Shown: positions 12,590 through 26,300, numbered from the stretch's first letter. The stretch: 64,000 bases of DNA from Annona cherimola (GCA_030490835.1 CM059972.1:31785452-31849451), one strand, 5' to 3'. Notes: generated by a model not told the origin, from the sequence alone. A program made the numbers and translations.

Positions 12590-12855
12590 TGGGGAATTTG
12601 TTTATTCAAAAAAAATTTCAAGTTGAAACTTTACGACTATCATATTTTAATTATTTCTTCACTTTTTCTAAGTACCTTACTTTTTCATTCACTTCTACAC
12701 AAATATTTATATATTTAACTTATCTATTTTAATTTATTTTCTTTACTCATCATCATTACCTCTATCATATTACATTATTTTTTTCTTTTTTAAAATTTTT
12801 ACACCAAAAAATTTTCATCAAAATTTTTTATCACTTCCGGTGTACACCCTTAACG
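12590..12855 (-). mobile_element. Tourist-like MITE, degenerate copy
   Basis: It reads as the minus orientation of the family (ctcatcatcattacctctatcatattac and flanking tatctattttaa blocks). The ends are decayed: ggggaatttgtttattc on the left and cttccggtgtacaccctta on the right. No coding capacity. Confidence 0.5.
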
Positions 12856-13028
12856 TAGTCTTGGGGGAAATATCCAAATGGTCCCCATATTATTATTATC
12901 TATGTCATTTTACCTTTTGCCAATGCTTAGATGGAGAGGAAACATAAAAACTAAAAATAAAAAAGTCCGCAGGGAATTGGGAAGCAACAGAAGCTGTAAA
13001 TTTCTAGCTCAGAAACTCGGCAACTGAT

Positions 13029-13370
13029 TCAATGCAGCAGGGTGCATTGAAATTTCAATTCACCCAGCTGCAAAACCCTCTTTTTATATTTTCTTGAAAC
13101 TCTTTTCACACAAATGTTAGTCTATATGTATTTAATATGTGTATCAATTTTTATCAATTTTGGATATTTTAGATATTTTTTGGATTTTTAAAAATAAATA
13201 GCATTTTAGTACCACTGGTTTTTAAAAATCTGAAAAAATATTTAAAAATTTCAAAAATAGTGAAAATTGGTACACATATTAAATATACTTAAATTAACAG
13301 TTTCTGGAAAGAATTTTCAAAAAAAATATTAAAAATGGGTTTTACGCCCAGGTGCACCCGGCTGCATTGA
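13029..13370. mobile_element. Foldback MITE upstream of TON2
   Basis: The terminal inverted repeats are tcaatgcagcagggtgca at 13029-13046 and its reverse complement (17 of 18 matching) at 13353-13370. Inner blocks also pair (atgtgtatcaatttttat against gtgaaaattggtacacat). Length is 342 bp with no coding capacity. Diverged full or half copies are at 13399-13643, 39660-39770, about 54390-54650 and about 62490-62660, so this is a dispersed family distinct from the Tourist-like one. Confidence 0.65.
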
Positions 13371-13398
13371 AACAAATTTTCATAAACCTAAGATCTGA

Positions 13399-13643
13399 TT
13401 CAATACACCCGGGTGTAATTTACCCTTTTTTTTTTGGAACTCTTTTCATGAAACTTTTAATCTAAATATATTTAACATATATGCCATTTTTTTACTATTT
13501 TTTGATATTTTAAGATATTAATCTAAAAAAATGTTTAAAAATATTAAAAATAATAAAAATTTATACTTATGTTCATTCACTTGGATTAATAGTTGTGTAA
13601 AAAGAAATTTAAAAAAAAAATTGGTGAACCCGGGTGAATTGAA
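13399..13643. mobile_element. Second foldback MITE of the same family, next to the TON2 leader
   Basis: Ends ttcaatacacccgggt (13399 on) and acccgggtgaattgaa (to 13643) are imperfect inverted repeats. The interior has the same attttaa/atatatttaacatat blocks as the element at 13029. It ends about 190 bp before the TON2 start codon, so it lies in the promoter or 5' leader of that gene. Confidence 0.55.
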
Positions 13644-13835
13644 CCGGATTCCAAGAAACCCAGCCCTCTCTCCGCACTCTGTCAAATCCTGCCGAGGTCC
13701 GCACCATAAAAATCAGATCATCTCCCATTAGAAATAAAATAAAATAAAATAAAAATCAGACCATCAGATCTGAGAGAAATTGCATTCGAGGGCAAGTTGA
13801 ATTCCAGTAGAGATTGGAATCAAAGAAGTAGAGAA

Positions 13836-16800
13836 ATGTACAGCGGCTCAAGCGATGGCGAGAGCCACGACGCATCGTCCGCGGCGAAGAAAACCCCTTC
13901 TCCTTCGTCGATGCCATGGGTTCGGAATCTCCGTCGTTTCATCGGATCTAGCACCGGTCTTGGATCTGAAGCTCTAATGGGTAAGCTCTCTGAAAAATTT
14001 CTTCCTTTCCTTGGTCATTGTCGTTTTCTGTATTTCGCGTTGGAACCTAGCTCCGATTCTCTCATCTTGTTGCTGCGGCATTTGCTTGATATGCCGATCC
14101 TCGTAGATGACCTGATCTTAATCCAGAGCTCCGCCTCACATGGGAAAATTGCCGTCTGGCCAGTTCGCTAAATGGCTATCATTGCTGATTAACCTACATT
14201 TGCTCGTTAGACTTGGGATTGACGACTTTTTTTTTCTAATTTTTGGATTATGATATGTCTAAGACTCAAAGTGCAACGTGTGTCTCAGAATGTTCTGGAT
14301 TAGACATATGTATCCCAGAGGCAGATTTAAGCTTGGACGTTGATTTCCATGCTACTTCTGGTTATCAAGCACCTTGTTTTCGCAACGCAGTGTTGCAGCT
14401 TGGAAGTTTAGTCAATTAGATATTCATACCAAGTTGCAATGATCGGCGAAAGGACTTGTGCGATAGTTGCAGTGGAAAAATTTGGCTGCAGCCCGCATGG
14501 AACTAGAACTTCCTTTTACAAGAATCTCAAACAGACCCACAAGTTCAGAATAACTTCCTGCTTGTTTTTCTCTTTTAAGCATACGAAAAGGACTCCCATT
14601 AATATTGAATGAAAACTATGTTTCCAATATGCAAAATAGTTGTAGTTGATCGATAGTGCAAGAACCGAAAGTAGTCCCTCGATGTCTTGCTTTTCTCGGT
14701 CAATCCTGTGGGCTGTAGCTATCTCTAATTTTGCCTCCGTACTTGCCGTTGTCAGGATTCTTAATCATAGCTTGAAATTATCATCACGAACTATAGTAAT
14801 GGTTCTTTCTCGTTATCTAGCACACAAAACCTTCATAAAAGCCCATTCCTTGTCAACTATTGTTGGGCCTTGTGGTGTGCATTTGGCTTCGGTTGTGCTG
14901 GAGAAACTTGAGTTTGTCAGGATGCTTCATTAACCAACTCCATTTGAATTCAGTCGTTTGTCTTTATGGGATGATGCCCTTATGCATTAAGAGTGGGATT
15001 CAAGCTCCAAAGCTTCTCATTGCTTGCTTTTATTATCTGGCATGTATCTTGTTTGATTGCTTCTTTTTCATAACTTAGGCTTTTATTCACATTTTAAAGA
15101 GACCGAAAATGTTTAACGGCACACTATGACTTCTGGTAGCAGGATTATGTTGTTTAGAATAAGAGCCTATTTGACTATGCTACTTCATGGTTGTCCCAAA
15201 TTATCCATAAATGGTTACAACTAAGCTATTTTACACCTTTTTCTGCATCTTTCATTAGATTTAGGCCTCAGACCTTTATCATGGTCCTATAAGAATACTT
15301 CTAAACAGTTTGATCTTCCTTAAATTCTGCACAAATGGATGCTTTGCAAATGGTGAATGATTCATGAGTAGGGCTCAGGTTAGATAGGGACCTCAGCCAA
15401 CAGGTAGGATCCCCAACAGAGACCAACCATTTGTTAACAGGTGGGGATCTCATCAACTGGATGCAATCCCTATGTTCCCTGCTCTGCTTTTGATGCTTCA
15501 CTCCTGTTAAGTAAGCAGTGTAGAAATTAAAATGATTCCGATAGGCGGTCATTCAGTTCCATCTGCACTGCACTGGAAATTACAGCTCCTCCTTTTTAAT
15601 ATCGAAATCATTTTTAGTCCTGTTTAGACAAAACTCAACCACACATGGTGTTCAACAGTTGGAGCAAATTAATATATGTAATTATGATGGAAACCTTTAT
15701 CAGCTTATTTATGGTCCTTTTATTTTATACTGTTGGTTCGGTGGGTTCTTTTGAAATCATATACAGAGTATGATGTTCTTTGTGTAATTATTTTTCAGAT
15801 GAGCGAGAATTACTTCACGTAGTTCATTATGCTGTTTCTGAGATTCTTATCAATGTCAATGGATTGAAATCTCAACTCATCAGACCCCAACTTGGAATCC
15901 TCTTCTTATGTTATTTTATTTTATTTTCCAGAGCTTGAAACAAAGAGAATTTTGCTTGAGATTTTTAAGGAAAAACAGCAGAAGAACACTGATGCTGGCA
16001 CAATTCCTAGCTTCTACAGGAAGGCATGGATCTCTGTTGTTTGCTTGGGCAGGCTCATTTTTATGTTTTTCATGAATATGGAAATTGTCACATGCTTTTA
16101 AAACCGAACTATCTAAGTGTTGCCTCTGCAGGCGAGCTAAGGAGGTTGCCTGTGTTAGGCCAGTATTTGGCTTCTTCCGCATGATTATTCACAATGATAT
16201 AGCTCCTTTTTTCTCTTATTGTTGTTAACTGTCAATTTGTTTAATGCATGAAACTTTATCTAGTTTTGGTTTCCTCGTATTTATAACCCCTCTATTTTAG
16301 CCTTGTTTCTTATGCCATTTTGATATTCGATTTTTTTTTCTTTTTTTGAGTTTTGGCTTGCGTCTATCTACAGAAACCAGAAGAAGGATCGATAAGTCAT
16401 AGGGTCCAAAGGTTGGCTAAGTTCCGTTTTTTGAAGGTATCATTATGCCTTCTTCATCAGTGTCTTGCTTATCATTTGATATTTGATGTAGAAAATGGAA
16501 CTTCTCGACTCATTTGTGCATTGATTATAAAAATTTGTGACTTGAAGCTGGCATTGCCCATCATTGTTCATTATAGTCTTGTTAGAAATCCCTGTTAATT
16601 GGAGTGTGAATGCTGTTTTGCTTGTAAAAACGTTCAATCTGATTTTCTTAGCTATAATTTCATCTATGCAGAAGCAGTCAGATCTGTTGTTGAATGCAGA
16701 TGATCTAGATGCCATGTGGGTTTGTCTGAGAGAAAATTGTGTTGTTGATGAGGCGACTGGTGCTGAAAAGGTTCGTACACTCTCTTATGTATTTCAACCT

Positions 16801-19800
16801 GTATCATATTTGTGGGTTCACACTTCACACGTTACATTGTGGAAGCACATGGTTGTTTACTGCTGACATCAGTAATTGTCCACTCTATTTTCTTAATCAT
16901 TCCCTGCTAAGTCTTAGTTCACATGTGGCTTTTTGGAGTGGGCTCAGACCCTGAGCTGGTAGAATATCAAATAACTTGCTAGAAGAGGATGATTTGTTCT
17001 TCCAAATTTCATCTCTTGCAAATCTGTTATGGGAGCTATACAGTGACTTAGGACTCTATTAGGTCCATCCCCAACTCTTGGTCAGTTATCAACTCTGCCC
17101 ATCTGTTTCATGTGATAAGATTAAGGCTTAGCCCAAATTATGCACATTTAGGACTCAAGTGAGCCACTACATATCAATTATTTGGACTCGATGTGGAAAT
17201 GCCAACACTGTTAACTTCCTATGGTACAATTTTGGTGATTGAATATGTTTGCACTCCCCACGCAATGAAGAAAAAATGAAGCTTTAATTTATACAAAAAC
17301 TTCCAGCCATATTAGTGGCTGACATCCAATCTTACTGTTTCTTGTTCATGAATCGTGTGGCAATTTTGTTACTTTTGTCACCGAAATTGATAGATGGATG
17401 GGGACTTTGCATGCTTGTCACAGTTTTACCCGACTATGCCTGAACAAATTTGCTTGATCACAAAACATTTTACTCATGAGTTTTAAATAAATTCACTATT
17501 ACTATTTTTTCCATTTCAATTCCATATCTCCCCACAAAAGCTGGGAACTGCTCAAAGTCTTTTAGCTTGAGACATTGTGGAAAAGCATGCTAACCTATGC
17601 GTGAATGATCTTGCAGATGAATTATGAAGATTTTTGCCAAATTGCATCAGTTTGCACAGAGCACATTGGGCCAAAATGTCGGCGATTTTTCAGCCCTTCA
17701 AATTTTATGAAGTTTGAGAAGGATGAATCTGGACGGATAGCAATTCTTCCATTTTACCTTTATGTGATGCGCACGGTTGGTTTCCCATCTACTAAATTGC
17801 AGAGAATTTTGCAATTTTGTATAATATGTCCTTTAATAAAATGCTACTTTTTTATTTGCATGAATTGCAAACTGCAATCCTCTATCAATAATCTTGTTGT
17901 AAAGGTTTCCTGATTGTCCTTTGTAAATTTGAATTTGTTGGACAAACTATTGAGTCTGGAGGAAAAGAACCAGAAAAAGAGAATAAAAGTAGGCCTGAAG
18001 TTGAATTTCTAGAACAATATGGTGATGATGGACATGTCAGTTCCCCCACTGGTGCCAACCATTATGTTTTAGGTGGCACTGATCTGCTTGATCTCTGCTG
18101 TTGATTTCTTCAGGTCAAATTTTTCTTCTTTATTCTATTCTCTGATTTACTGGTTTCTAGTTCTCTCTTTCTTTCTTCTTCTCTTCTGTTTGATGATTCG
18201 GCTGTGTATTGTCTGAAAAGGTAAATACAATTATACAAGACTTTAATACATCATCAAATGTACTGAAAATTTCATACTATAATGGCTTATTGTTGGCATT
18301 CTTCAGGTGTCACTTACACAGGCAAGAATCGATATGAGTGAGCTTGATGAAGATTCAGATGGTTTTCTTCAACCTCATGTATGGAATAATTTTAATTTGT
18401 ACATCGTCTAGTCCATTGCTTTTACCACTACTGCTGAGCTGCTTGATTCTGTTTCTATTTTTGTTCAGTGGTATCAGCTCATACAACATTAGTCACATGC
18501 TTTTGTCTTTCTGTAGGAAATGGAGGCATACATTAGAGGTCTTATTCCTAATCTGGCACAACTTAGAGATATGCCTCCAGCCTTCATTCAAATGTACTGC
18601 CGTATAGCTGCTCACAAGTTCTTTTTTTTCTGTGATCCTCATAGAAGAGGTATGCGAGCATGGCTTAATCTGACGATACTAATTCATAACTGTCTTTCTA
18701 AGAACATTTGTCATTGGATAACTTTGGGCATGATCCTCTCTTAATCAAAATAGACCTTATGCTTTTTAAGATCGTTAGACATGTCTGTAACATTTTTTTT
18801 TCTTTGATAATGGTAACATATTTTTGACTGTACACATTCTGTTAATTAATGTCAGGGAAAGCTTGCATCAAAAAAGTGCTTCTTAGCAACTGTCTTCAGG
18901 AACTAATGGAACTGCATCAGGTACAAAGCTCTGCTAACTCTGGCTAGTTTCAACTAGTCCACAGTCCACAAATAGCACTGCCATGCACATCCTTAATGAT
19001 GTCAAGTTATATCTTGAGTTTTTCTTCCTTTCCCACCACCTAATAGATAAATTCCTATCATGTGCATAAAGATATTTAGGTGCAGTTTGACTGAAGCATA
19101 TTTGAGTGAAAGTCAGAAGGAAATAAATAGTTAACCAACCTGATCTAATTTTGGGGACCAAACCACCTAAACCTTGCCAAGTGCTAGTATGACTCAAAAT
19201 TATGGCTTCTATGTCAATCAGACAGGATAGTGGTCTTCATTGATCTGGGTGTCCAACTGCAAATCTGTTTATTGAGCTTGATTATGTTATTCTTCATGTA
19301 ACATTAAGTTTAGTAGAGTGTATGCCGTTATGTAGCTGAGATCCTGCCCCGATGCATGCCCTGATGCATTCTCTTATAATCTATATGATTCAATGAGAAG
19401 TCTTGGCTGGTTTTCTGGGCAGTTAAACCTATAGGAGCTGTATGTTCAGTCAACAACAAGAAATCTAGGAACTGTTTTGTTGTTTTTTGCAGCAGCCAAC
19501 TGATTGTTTATCCTAAACTTTGCATTAGGAAAATGAGGAAGAAGTCACAGACACTGAACAAGCTGAGAACTGGTTCTCATTGACCTCTGCACAGCGAATA
19601 TGTGGTATCCCTTTGATTTTCTGTGACTCAACGTTGCTTCCTTTTTGAATATAAATCAACTTTTTCTTTTTATACTGTTTTGTGTGGTTAAGGAAAAGAG
19701 AAAATTGCCAATGGTTAGTATTGATTCCAGCTTTCCACAGCCAGGACTCTAGCACACATGGGACCTGCACTTGGTTATGGCTCTTTTATTAGATGATGTG

Positions 19801-22222
19801 TGAATTCTTTGTCCTGTTTCTTAGTGAGGATGCTACGTCTATGGCATTGTCTTGGTTTTTTAGAAATATTCTCTTGTTATAAGATTTCCAGAGCAGAGAT
19901 GCGGTATATGCAAATTGTTCATGACATGATATCTTGTTTCAAATTAACAACTATATGATCAAGCATCCAGTGCATTGATTTATTCTAAATCAATATTTTT
20001 TGTTGCAGTTTTGGTTCCTTGATAGCCAAGATTGGGTGTTTCACTCGATTCGCAATGGTTTTAGTAGCTATTTTCTGCTCTTGCTGTGTGCATCACTAAG
20101 CTTTGTTGTGCTACAATCACAATGTGATCTTGGTGTGTTTTGCTTACACTTTCCTTGGTTATTCTGTAGACATGTTTCTGGCTCTTGATAAAGATATGAA
20201 TGGGACACTGAGCAAGCAGGAACTTCGAGAATATGCAGATGGGACGCTAACAGAAATTTTTATTGAAAGAGGTTAGAAATTGGACAATCTGTGAATATAT
20301 CCATCCTTGCGATACTGGTTCTTTCCTCATGTATCCTGTTTCAATAAAAAAGAATAAAAATAAAATTCTATTGGGGCGTGTTGAAATACATTATTAATGT
20401 TATTAAATCTTACAAGTTTGGTGCATCTAGAGTGATTTTCCATGTAAAAGTTGGAGATAAACTATCCCTACCCTGATTAAAATTTTCGGGTTTTAGTTCA
20501 TCTAAATTGATCGTCCATTTTGGAAGTTGTTAGTTTATCGCCATGTAAAAGCTGGTATCAGTTAATTTTGTGAAACATTTTTATGGCTTCACGGAGTATT
20601 TTGGCTTATCAGGAATACTCTTTGGTTCAGTGAAGTGCGATGGTTTCACTTGCCACATGTTTTCCTGAATGCAATTTTGATTCTTGTCTGGCAATTATAT
20701 TATAAGCTCAAATCTACGGTTCTTTGTACATGTCATTTGGCTTTTTCACCCTTCATGTTTACTGTTTGTGATTGTTATACCCATTTACCTTTTCCAGCAT
20801 TTGATGAGCATGTTCGGCGTGGCAAAACTGGAGGGGGTAATGCCCGAGAGATGGACTTCGAGAGTTTTCTTGATTTTGTTTTAGCTCTGGAAAACAAAGA
20901 TACACCTGAGGGGTTGACATACCTATTCCGTTGTCTTGATCTTCATGGAAGAGGTTTCTTGACAACAGCAGACATTCACACCCTTTTCAGGTATTCATTC
21001 TTGAATAACCAATGTGGTTACTAATCTTGATTAATGATTCAATACTTACGTAAGCACGAAATCCTCCATCCTCACCCTTAGTTTTAAAATTTTAAAATAT
21101 ATTTTTTAGAATCCAACCATCTATTATATTTATCCATTATTGTTAATTTATGATTCCAAAAAATTCATGTATTTCAAACTTTATTATATATATCATACAT
21201 TTTGTGAAAAAGATGCTATTTTTTATAAGATATAAGTTTCCAATGAAAATTATTTTTGGTGGTATAACAAAACTAGATGTTCTAAACATGATAGATGGTT
21301 TAGATTTAAAAAGTGTACTTTAAAAATTAAAAACTAAGGATAAGCATGGGAGGACTTCATGCTTGCATAAGTATTAAATCACTACTCATTTAGATACTCT
21401 GTGCTATTTCTTGCATTGAGATATTGTATTGCTGGAGTTGAGATTAGTTATGAACACTGTTGGTCCCATTTAGTGGCTTATAACAAGATTGTACAATAAA
21501 TATAAAAATCAAACTCAAGTTTAACCCAAGGGTGAATCCAGTGCTTTTAATACCATGAAAAGCCAAACGTGGAAGAAAAGAAGGGAAGCATACAAGAGCT
21601 AAGATGTTAACCCGATACAATCTTCCTACAAAAAATTGGTAATTTCCTGCTTGTAGTGCTGCAAGCAAGCTCTACAAGTCTCAAATTACCTGACATTCTG
21701 ATGCAGTGTGCGATCTGATGTTTTAATCTGGTCAGAATGAGAACCTTTATTATTCCAAATTCAATATTTTCAGAGGAAATTTTCTTATTCTCCTTGTTGA
21801 AGGCATTTGAGGATTGCATGTGACTCTTTCAGAAATGTTCCACTCTGCTTTCAACTTAAGACTTTTCAACCACATTCTCGTGCTTGCATTTTGTGAGTTG
21901 GCATGTGCAGGCATGTCCATCTGCTGACATTTGCATTTCGTTGGTGAGTCCCAAGTTTTCTGAAGGTTCGCATTAATGTAACAGAGATGTACACAAAAAA
22001 TGGATTGAGGGTGGCAACTATGAGCTATGCATCGAAGATGTGAGGGATGAAATATGGGATATGGTGAAGCCAGCTGACCCTCTTAGGATAACGCTTGCTG
22101 ATCTTCTAGCCTGCAAACAAGGTGGAACAGTGGCCAGCATGCTTATAGACGTTCGGGGCTTCTGGGCCCATGACAACAGGGAGAATCTACTGCAGGAAGA
22201 AGAAGAGCCTGAAGAAGAGTGA
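13836..22222 (+). CDS. TON2: PP2A regulatory B'' subunit TONNEAU2/FASS
   Basis: This is the regulatory B'' subunit of protein phosphatase 2A. In plants it is known to work with TON1 and TRM proteins to organise cortical microtubules and the preprophase band. Twelve coding exons join in phase to 478 aa (about 480 in Arabidopsis): 13836-13980, 15932-16023, 16374-16436, 16672-16770, 17617-17775, 18307-18378, 18517-18649, 18856-18920, 19529-19604, 20170-20271, 20798-20990, 21985-22222. The N-terminus MYSGSSDGESHD and C-terminus NLLQEEEE match the family. Two EF-hand loops are intact: DEDSDGFLQPHE (residues 200-211) and DKDMNGTLSKQE (308-319). The acidic tail is present. Eleven donors or acceptors are ordinary, but intron 2 appears to start with GC (AAG|GCATGG at 16024). 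The gene converges on the kelch gene downstream. No disabling change is seen. Confidence 0.97.
16024..16373 (+). other. TON2: Probable GC-AG intron (TON2 intron 2)
   Basis: Keeping the conserved protein junction SFYRK|KPEEG requires the exon to end at AAG 16021-16023, where the next bases are GCATGG; no GT lies at a usable position. The acceptor is ctatctacag at 16373. GC-AG introns are a known minority class in plants, but this donor lacks the usual strong AAGT continuation. A sequencing error of T to C is the main alternative. Confidence 0.75.
21041..21375. mobile_element. Foldback MITE inside TON2 intron 11
   Basis: The left arm (aatacttacgtaagcacgaa, cctcc, ccttagtttttaa-like) and right arm (ataagcatgggagga, cttgcataagtatt) are imperfect inverted repeats over at least 85 bp, with aaccatctatta and gatagatggttt pairing farther in. 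Length is about 335 bp, non-coding. It lies wholly within the intron and leaves splice sites intact. Confidence 0.6.
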
Positions 22223-23340
22223 TTGCTGGAATTTCATTTCTAACATATGAACTCAATGACATGTAACTAATTCTGATCGAGTGTTTCTATTTAGGCAGTT
22301 GTCTGGGAAATTATGGCCATCTTTCTAAAGATGTGCATTAGTCGGGTGGTGGTGAAATCATCATTTTTTGACATTGTATCCGTCATTAAGTGAGCACCCT
22401 CCAGCATCTAATAGTGTATTTCCATGGGCATGGGTTGTAAAAGAGACAGGTGCGGGGCTCTGGGAGCCGTTGTCAAGTAGTCTAGACAAATAGCAGGTGT
22501 CACTAGCATCATGTAAACAAGATGGTTTCCAGTTCTTAAGGAAATGTTTCTAGTTTCTTCATTCTGCATGGATCACCTTGTTTTTTTCTTTATAGACATT
22601 CGTATCTGTCATGAAGATGGGCATCTGTTGGAAGCATGCACTGTAAAAAGCAAGACATGTCTGTGAGGACTTAATGGTACTTGCAGAAATTCTATTAGCA
22701 AATCCAAATTTCAGCTGACAGCAACCAAAGCCATCAATGGGAAAGCACAAAAAAATGCACGCCTTGACACTGAGTATCGTTTTCAGAAACATAAAGATCC
22801 ACTTCAAGCTGCCGTGGACACCTTAAGGAAACCTACCCTGAATGGATAAAACTCAAGCTATTTCACTGCTCGCGAAAGAAAGAGGATAGCAACTACCCTC
22901 CAAATGTATAAAATTCAGTTATTTCACTGCTGTGAAAGAGAGAGGATAGCCTCTACCCACTAATTTATAATACTCATTTATTTCACTGCTTGTGGAAGAA
23001 AGAATGTGCATCCCTGGAGGTTGATGAACGCCCCTGCATGCAAAATTGACAAACATTCAACGTGTTTATTGTGCACTCACATTTTTTTTTTTTTTTTGAT
23101 ATTAGGATCCAACTGTAGAAATTACACAAATTCTGCCGATAGACAATTACAAAAGAACTTTGTTGCACTTAAACAAACACTTGTGTGGCTATGATGCATA
23201 TATATACAACATACACCTAAGAGCAACATCCGCTACAGTGATTCAATGATTGCTGCTAAGGGTTGCACTCCAGCTGTGAATTATACGACATGCATTCTTT
23301 CAAATAAAAAAGGCTGACACTAAAGTGCTTGTGCTTGTTA
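22223..23340. other. Shared 3' region between convergent genes
   Basis: This 1.1-kb gap holds the 3' untranslated ends of TON2 (+) and the kelch gene (-). No extra gene is seen. A minus-strand AATAAA (TTTATT at about 22978-22983) lies about 360 bases past the kelch stop and could serve as its poly(A) signal. A 60-bp tandem repeat occupies 22859-23005. Confidence 0.6.
22859..23005. repeat. 60-bp tandem repeat, about 2.5 units
   Basis: The block atttcactgct ... gaaagaaagaggatagc ... taccc recurs starting at 22860, 22921 and 22980, spacing 61 and 59. It lies between the two convergent genes, inside the probable 3' UTR of one or both. Confidence 0.75.
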
Positions 23341-26300
23341 TTACATGTGGAAAGGCTTCCGTGGCGTTGGAGCCCTGTTTCCTACAGACTGCAGTCGCTG
23401 CTTGAGGTGAAAGACTTCTACCTTCAGATCAACATTGAAACAGGAGTTAATGGACATATTCTACCAGAGATATATGAAGACAATCAAACATCATGCAGCT
23501 AAATGTTGAGATGATGAAGAGAAAAGAATGTCTAGCCAATGGCACTAATCTGTCACTTAGTTTTCATTGAAATATGACTAGCTATTATTTTAACCATCCA
23601 ACAATTGTCTTGTTTATCTTGTAAGAAATACAAATATATTGGGTCAAGATTAGCAGTTAACAAAAACCACAGTTGAAATCTAGCATTTTCCCAAAAAGAC
23701 ATAAAAGCCTGAAAAGCTCAAGCTACAATCATCCAGTCTAAACACATTGGCGGTTAGGATCAGTGCAAAAGAATTCTCATTGTCGTCATCATCATCACCA
23801 TAATCATCATAAGCTGTTTCCCACCTATGTGCAATCAGCTGCATGGATCTCATTGTGCCATTTTTGTCAATCATAAACCATGTTTCAGTAATCTCTAACA
23901 TTTTCACATCAACTGGTAAACGGAATGTAGCATTGTTCATCTATGCATTTCACCTGACCAGGACTGATGATAATTGCTTCACAGATCAACCAATAAAAGG
24001 TATTAGCTGAATAACATACGTACCTGAAGTTGGAAAGCTCTGGCTCTTTCTGCTGCAAGCACTCCTCTTGTGGAGTGCAGCTCCTTCCAATGAAAAAATA
24101 AAATAAAATAGGTATCATCAATATAATTGGATAAAGAAATACATCATAAATAATCTTCATTGTATGTTTGTAACCCATTTTAGACAGATCTTCCATAAAT
24201 AATAGATTGGCAAATGTTCAATGAATGCCTAAAAGCAATGCAAGTACCTCAGTCGCCAAAGGTCCAAAAGGCCTTGAAACAAGCAACTTGCACACCACTA
24301 AAACTCAGGAACAACACAAGTACATGAAGGTTGGTTCTCACTTATTATTATTAATTATTATTATTATTATTATTATTTGTTAGCTAGCCATAAAGTCAAC
24401 TAAAGAATCATAGATGTCACAGCCAGGAAAACGGCAGCATACAAAGCCATCAAATGTGAAATTCATGCTTAGATAACATGTGGCACAAAAAAGCAACCCT
24501 CCAAAGAATGAAAACTGACATGCCTATGAAACATGCCCCAGAGCACATAAAAGTCAATGCCTAAACTTGGCTATAATGCTATTAATGCCAAGCAAGTGTT
24601 ATGTCCTAAGCTGCTCACATAATTTGTAAGATGCGAAAAATTATGAGTTACACAGTGGTTAAGGTAAATCTAAATGGATGCGCAGTTTGAGTGATGCACT
24701 GGTCTCACAAGCAGATCTAAAGCTCATATTATATTTGGTACAAAAGCAGCGTTGAGGGCACCAGCATGGGGGTGGCTTGCATACCCAACCCATCTGATAC
24801 TCTGAAAATGCACATATTAACAGCATTCTGTTTTCAGCAATATTGTGCAATCAGAGCCAACTCACCAGCTATGCTTAATCAAGTACATTAAAGCATGTTC
24901 TGAAATCATATACCTTCTGAAATCAGTAGAGAAAAGCATAATTTTATACCTTTTGAGTGTCATCCAAGACTGCTTTGAGGAAAGCCACATCATGCTCAAG
25001 TCTTACATTGTCAGAGTGAACAATATTTGATAGGCTGTGTGCCTCCTCTTGAGCAATCTCTGCAGTTGCAAGCTTCTCTTTTAGATGGTCCACCTCTTTC
25101 AAAGCATCAGCCAGCTTCCTCTCCACATCCTCACGACTCTTAGTAGCAGAAGATAAATTCTTCTCTGCAGTTTCCTGATTTGCTAATGCAGTTGACAGCT
25201 GTCCTTCTAATGACCCATTTTTTCTCACCAAGGCAGCCATTCTTGATTCATACAGTTGATAGATATTTGAAGGAATTGACAGGCCTGCTGATTTACCATC
25301 AGTTTCAGGAAGTACAATGTCTTCTTCATCAAGTTGAGGGCTGCTATATACTCGTTTTGGGGAGATCCTAGAGTTCTCTGAATCAAAGAAAATGGGAGCT
25401 TCTTCTGCATTGGCCATACTCATACCAAAATCAACTTGGACTCCAGCATCAAGTGGCTTGCTTCTTTGCTTGTTTCCCTGTCAATATAAATTTTGAGATG
25501 ACAAACATCAGAACTAAAGCCATCATACAACCAGATCTTTAAAATGTGAGCTATTCACTAAGCTCATCCAGATTATCGGTATATTCACCAGCCTCTTAAA
25601 TGTGTATTATGAATAGCAAGTTAGAAAGTTTGGCAGGGTTTCAATATTTTGATTAAGGTATGCCATACAAGAAATTATACGACAAAGGCCCTAAGGAGAG
25701 ATTGGTAACCTCTGGTACAAGAAATGGCTATGTTCCAGATCAATACCAATTACCAGCTGGGATCCCTATCAAATGCATTTTCTGAAACAAACTGAGATTA
25801 CTTTGAGTAGTCATGCAAGAAAATTCTTCTCAGAGAGATCGTATTCCACTTGAGAGGTGGACCTGTCAGATCAATAGAGGCCAATGCTGCTTCATCATGA
25901 ATCTCTATCATTTCCATTCCAAATATTCTGAGGCGCAACTCATTCGATACCAATGATCTTTCCATAAACTTTCCATAAAAATGGAAGGGATCCATAGACT
26001 AATACCAGTATTTTAAATCCCAATGGCCTCTGGAAAATTCACTTGGAGAAAACATGTCTTGAACTAAAAAGCCTACTTCATCTTAGCATTCTGGGCATTT
26101 TCGAAAGCATGAGATTCATTAAACCAATATTCAGCACCAAGCAGTAGGAAGATCACCAATTGCCAGTGGCATAACCAATCATCTTTTCCCAACCTCTTAT
26201 TGATTAAACATTTATTTACTATAGCAAGTTCACTCTTTATTTTATTATTATTTTCTATATTGCAAACATTACCTCCTAAGTTCCATCACTTTATCCGAAA

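Noticed and set aside
13797..13835. Upstream in-frame extension of TON2
   Set aside because: It starts with TTG rather than ATG, and ATG 13836 matches the family's conserved N-terminus.
20635..21024. 129-codon open frame treated as a unit
   Set aside because: Only 20798-20990 is a TON2 exon; the rest is flanking intron.
22860..23005. CRISPR-like array
   Set aside because: Units are contiguous diverged tandem copies without constant repeats and unique spacers, in a plant nuclear context.
23680..23940. Open frame with an acidic D/N-rich stretch on the minus strand
   Set aside because: It lies in the last-but-one region between kelch-gene exons 24024-24083 and 23341-23421, which join in phase without it; it is intron sequence.
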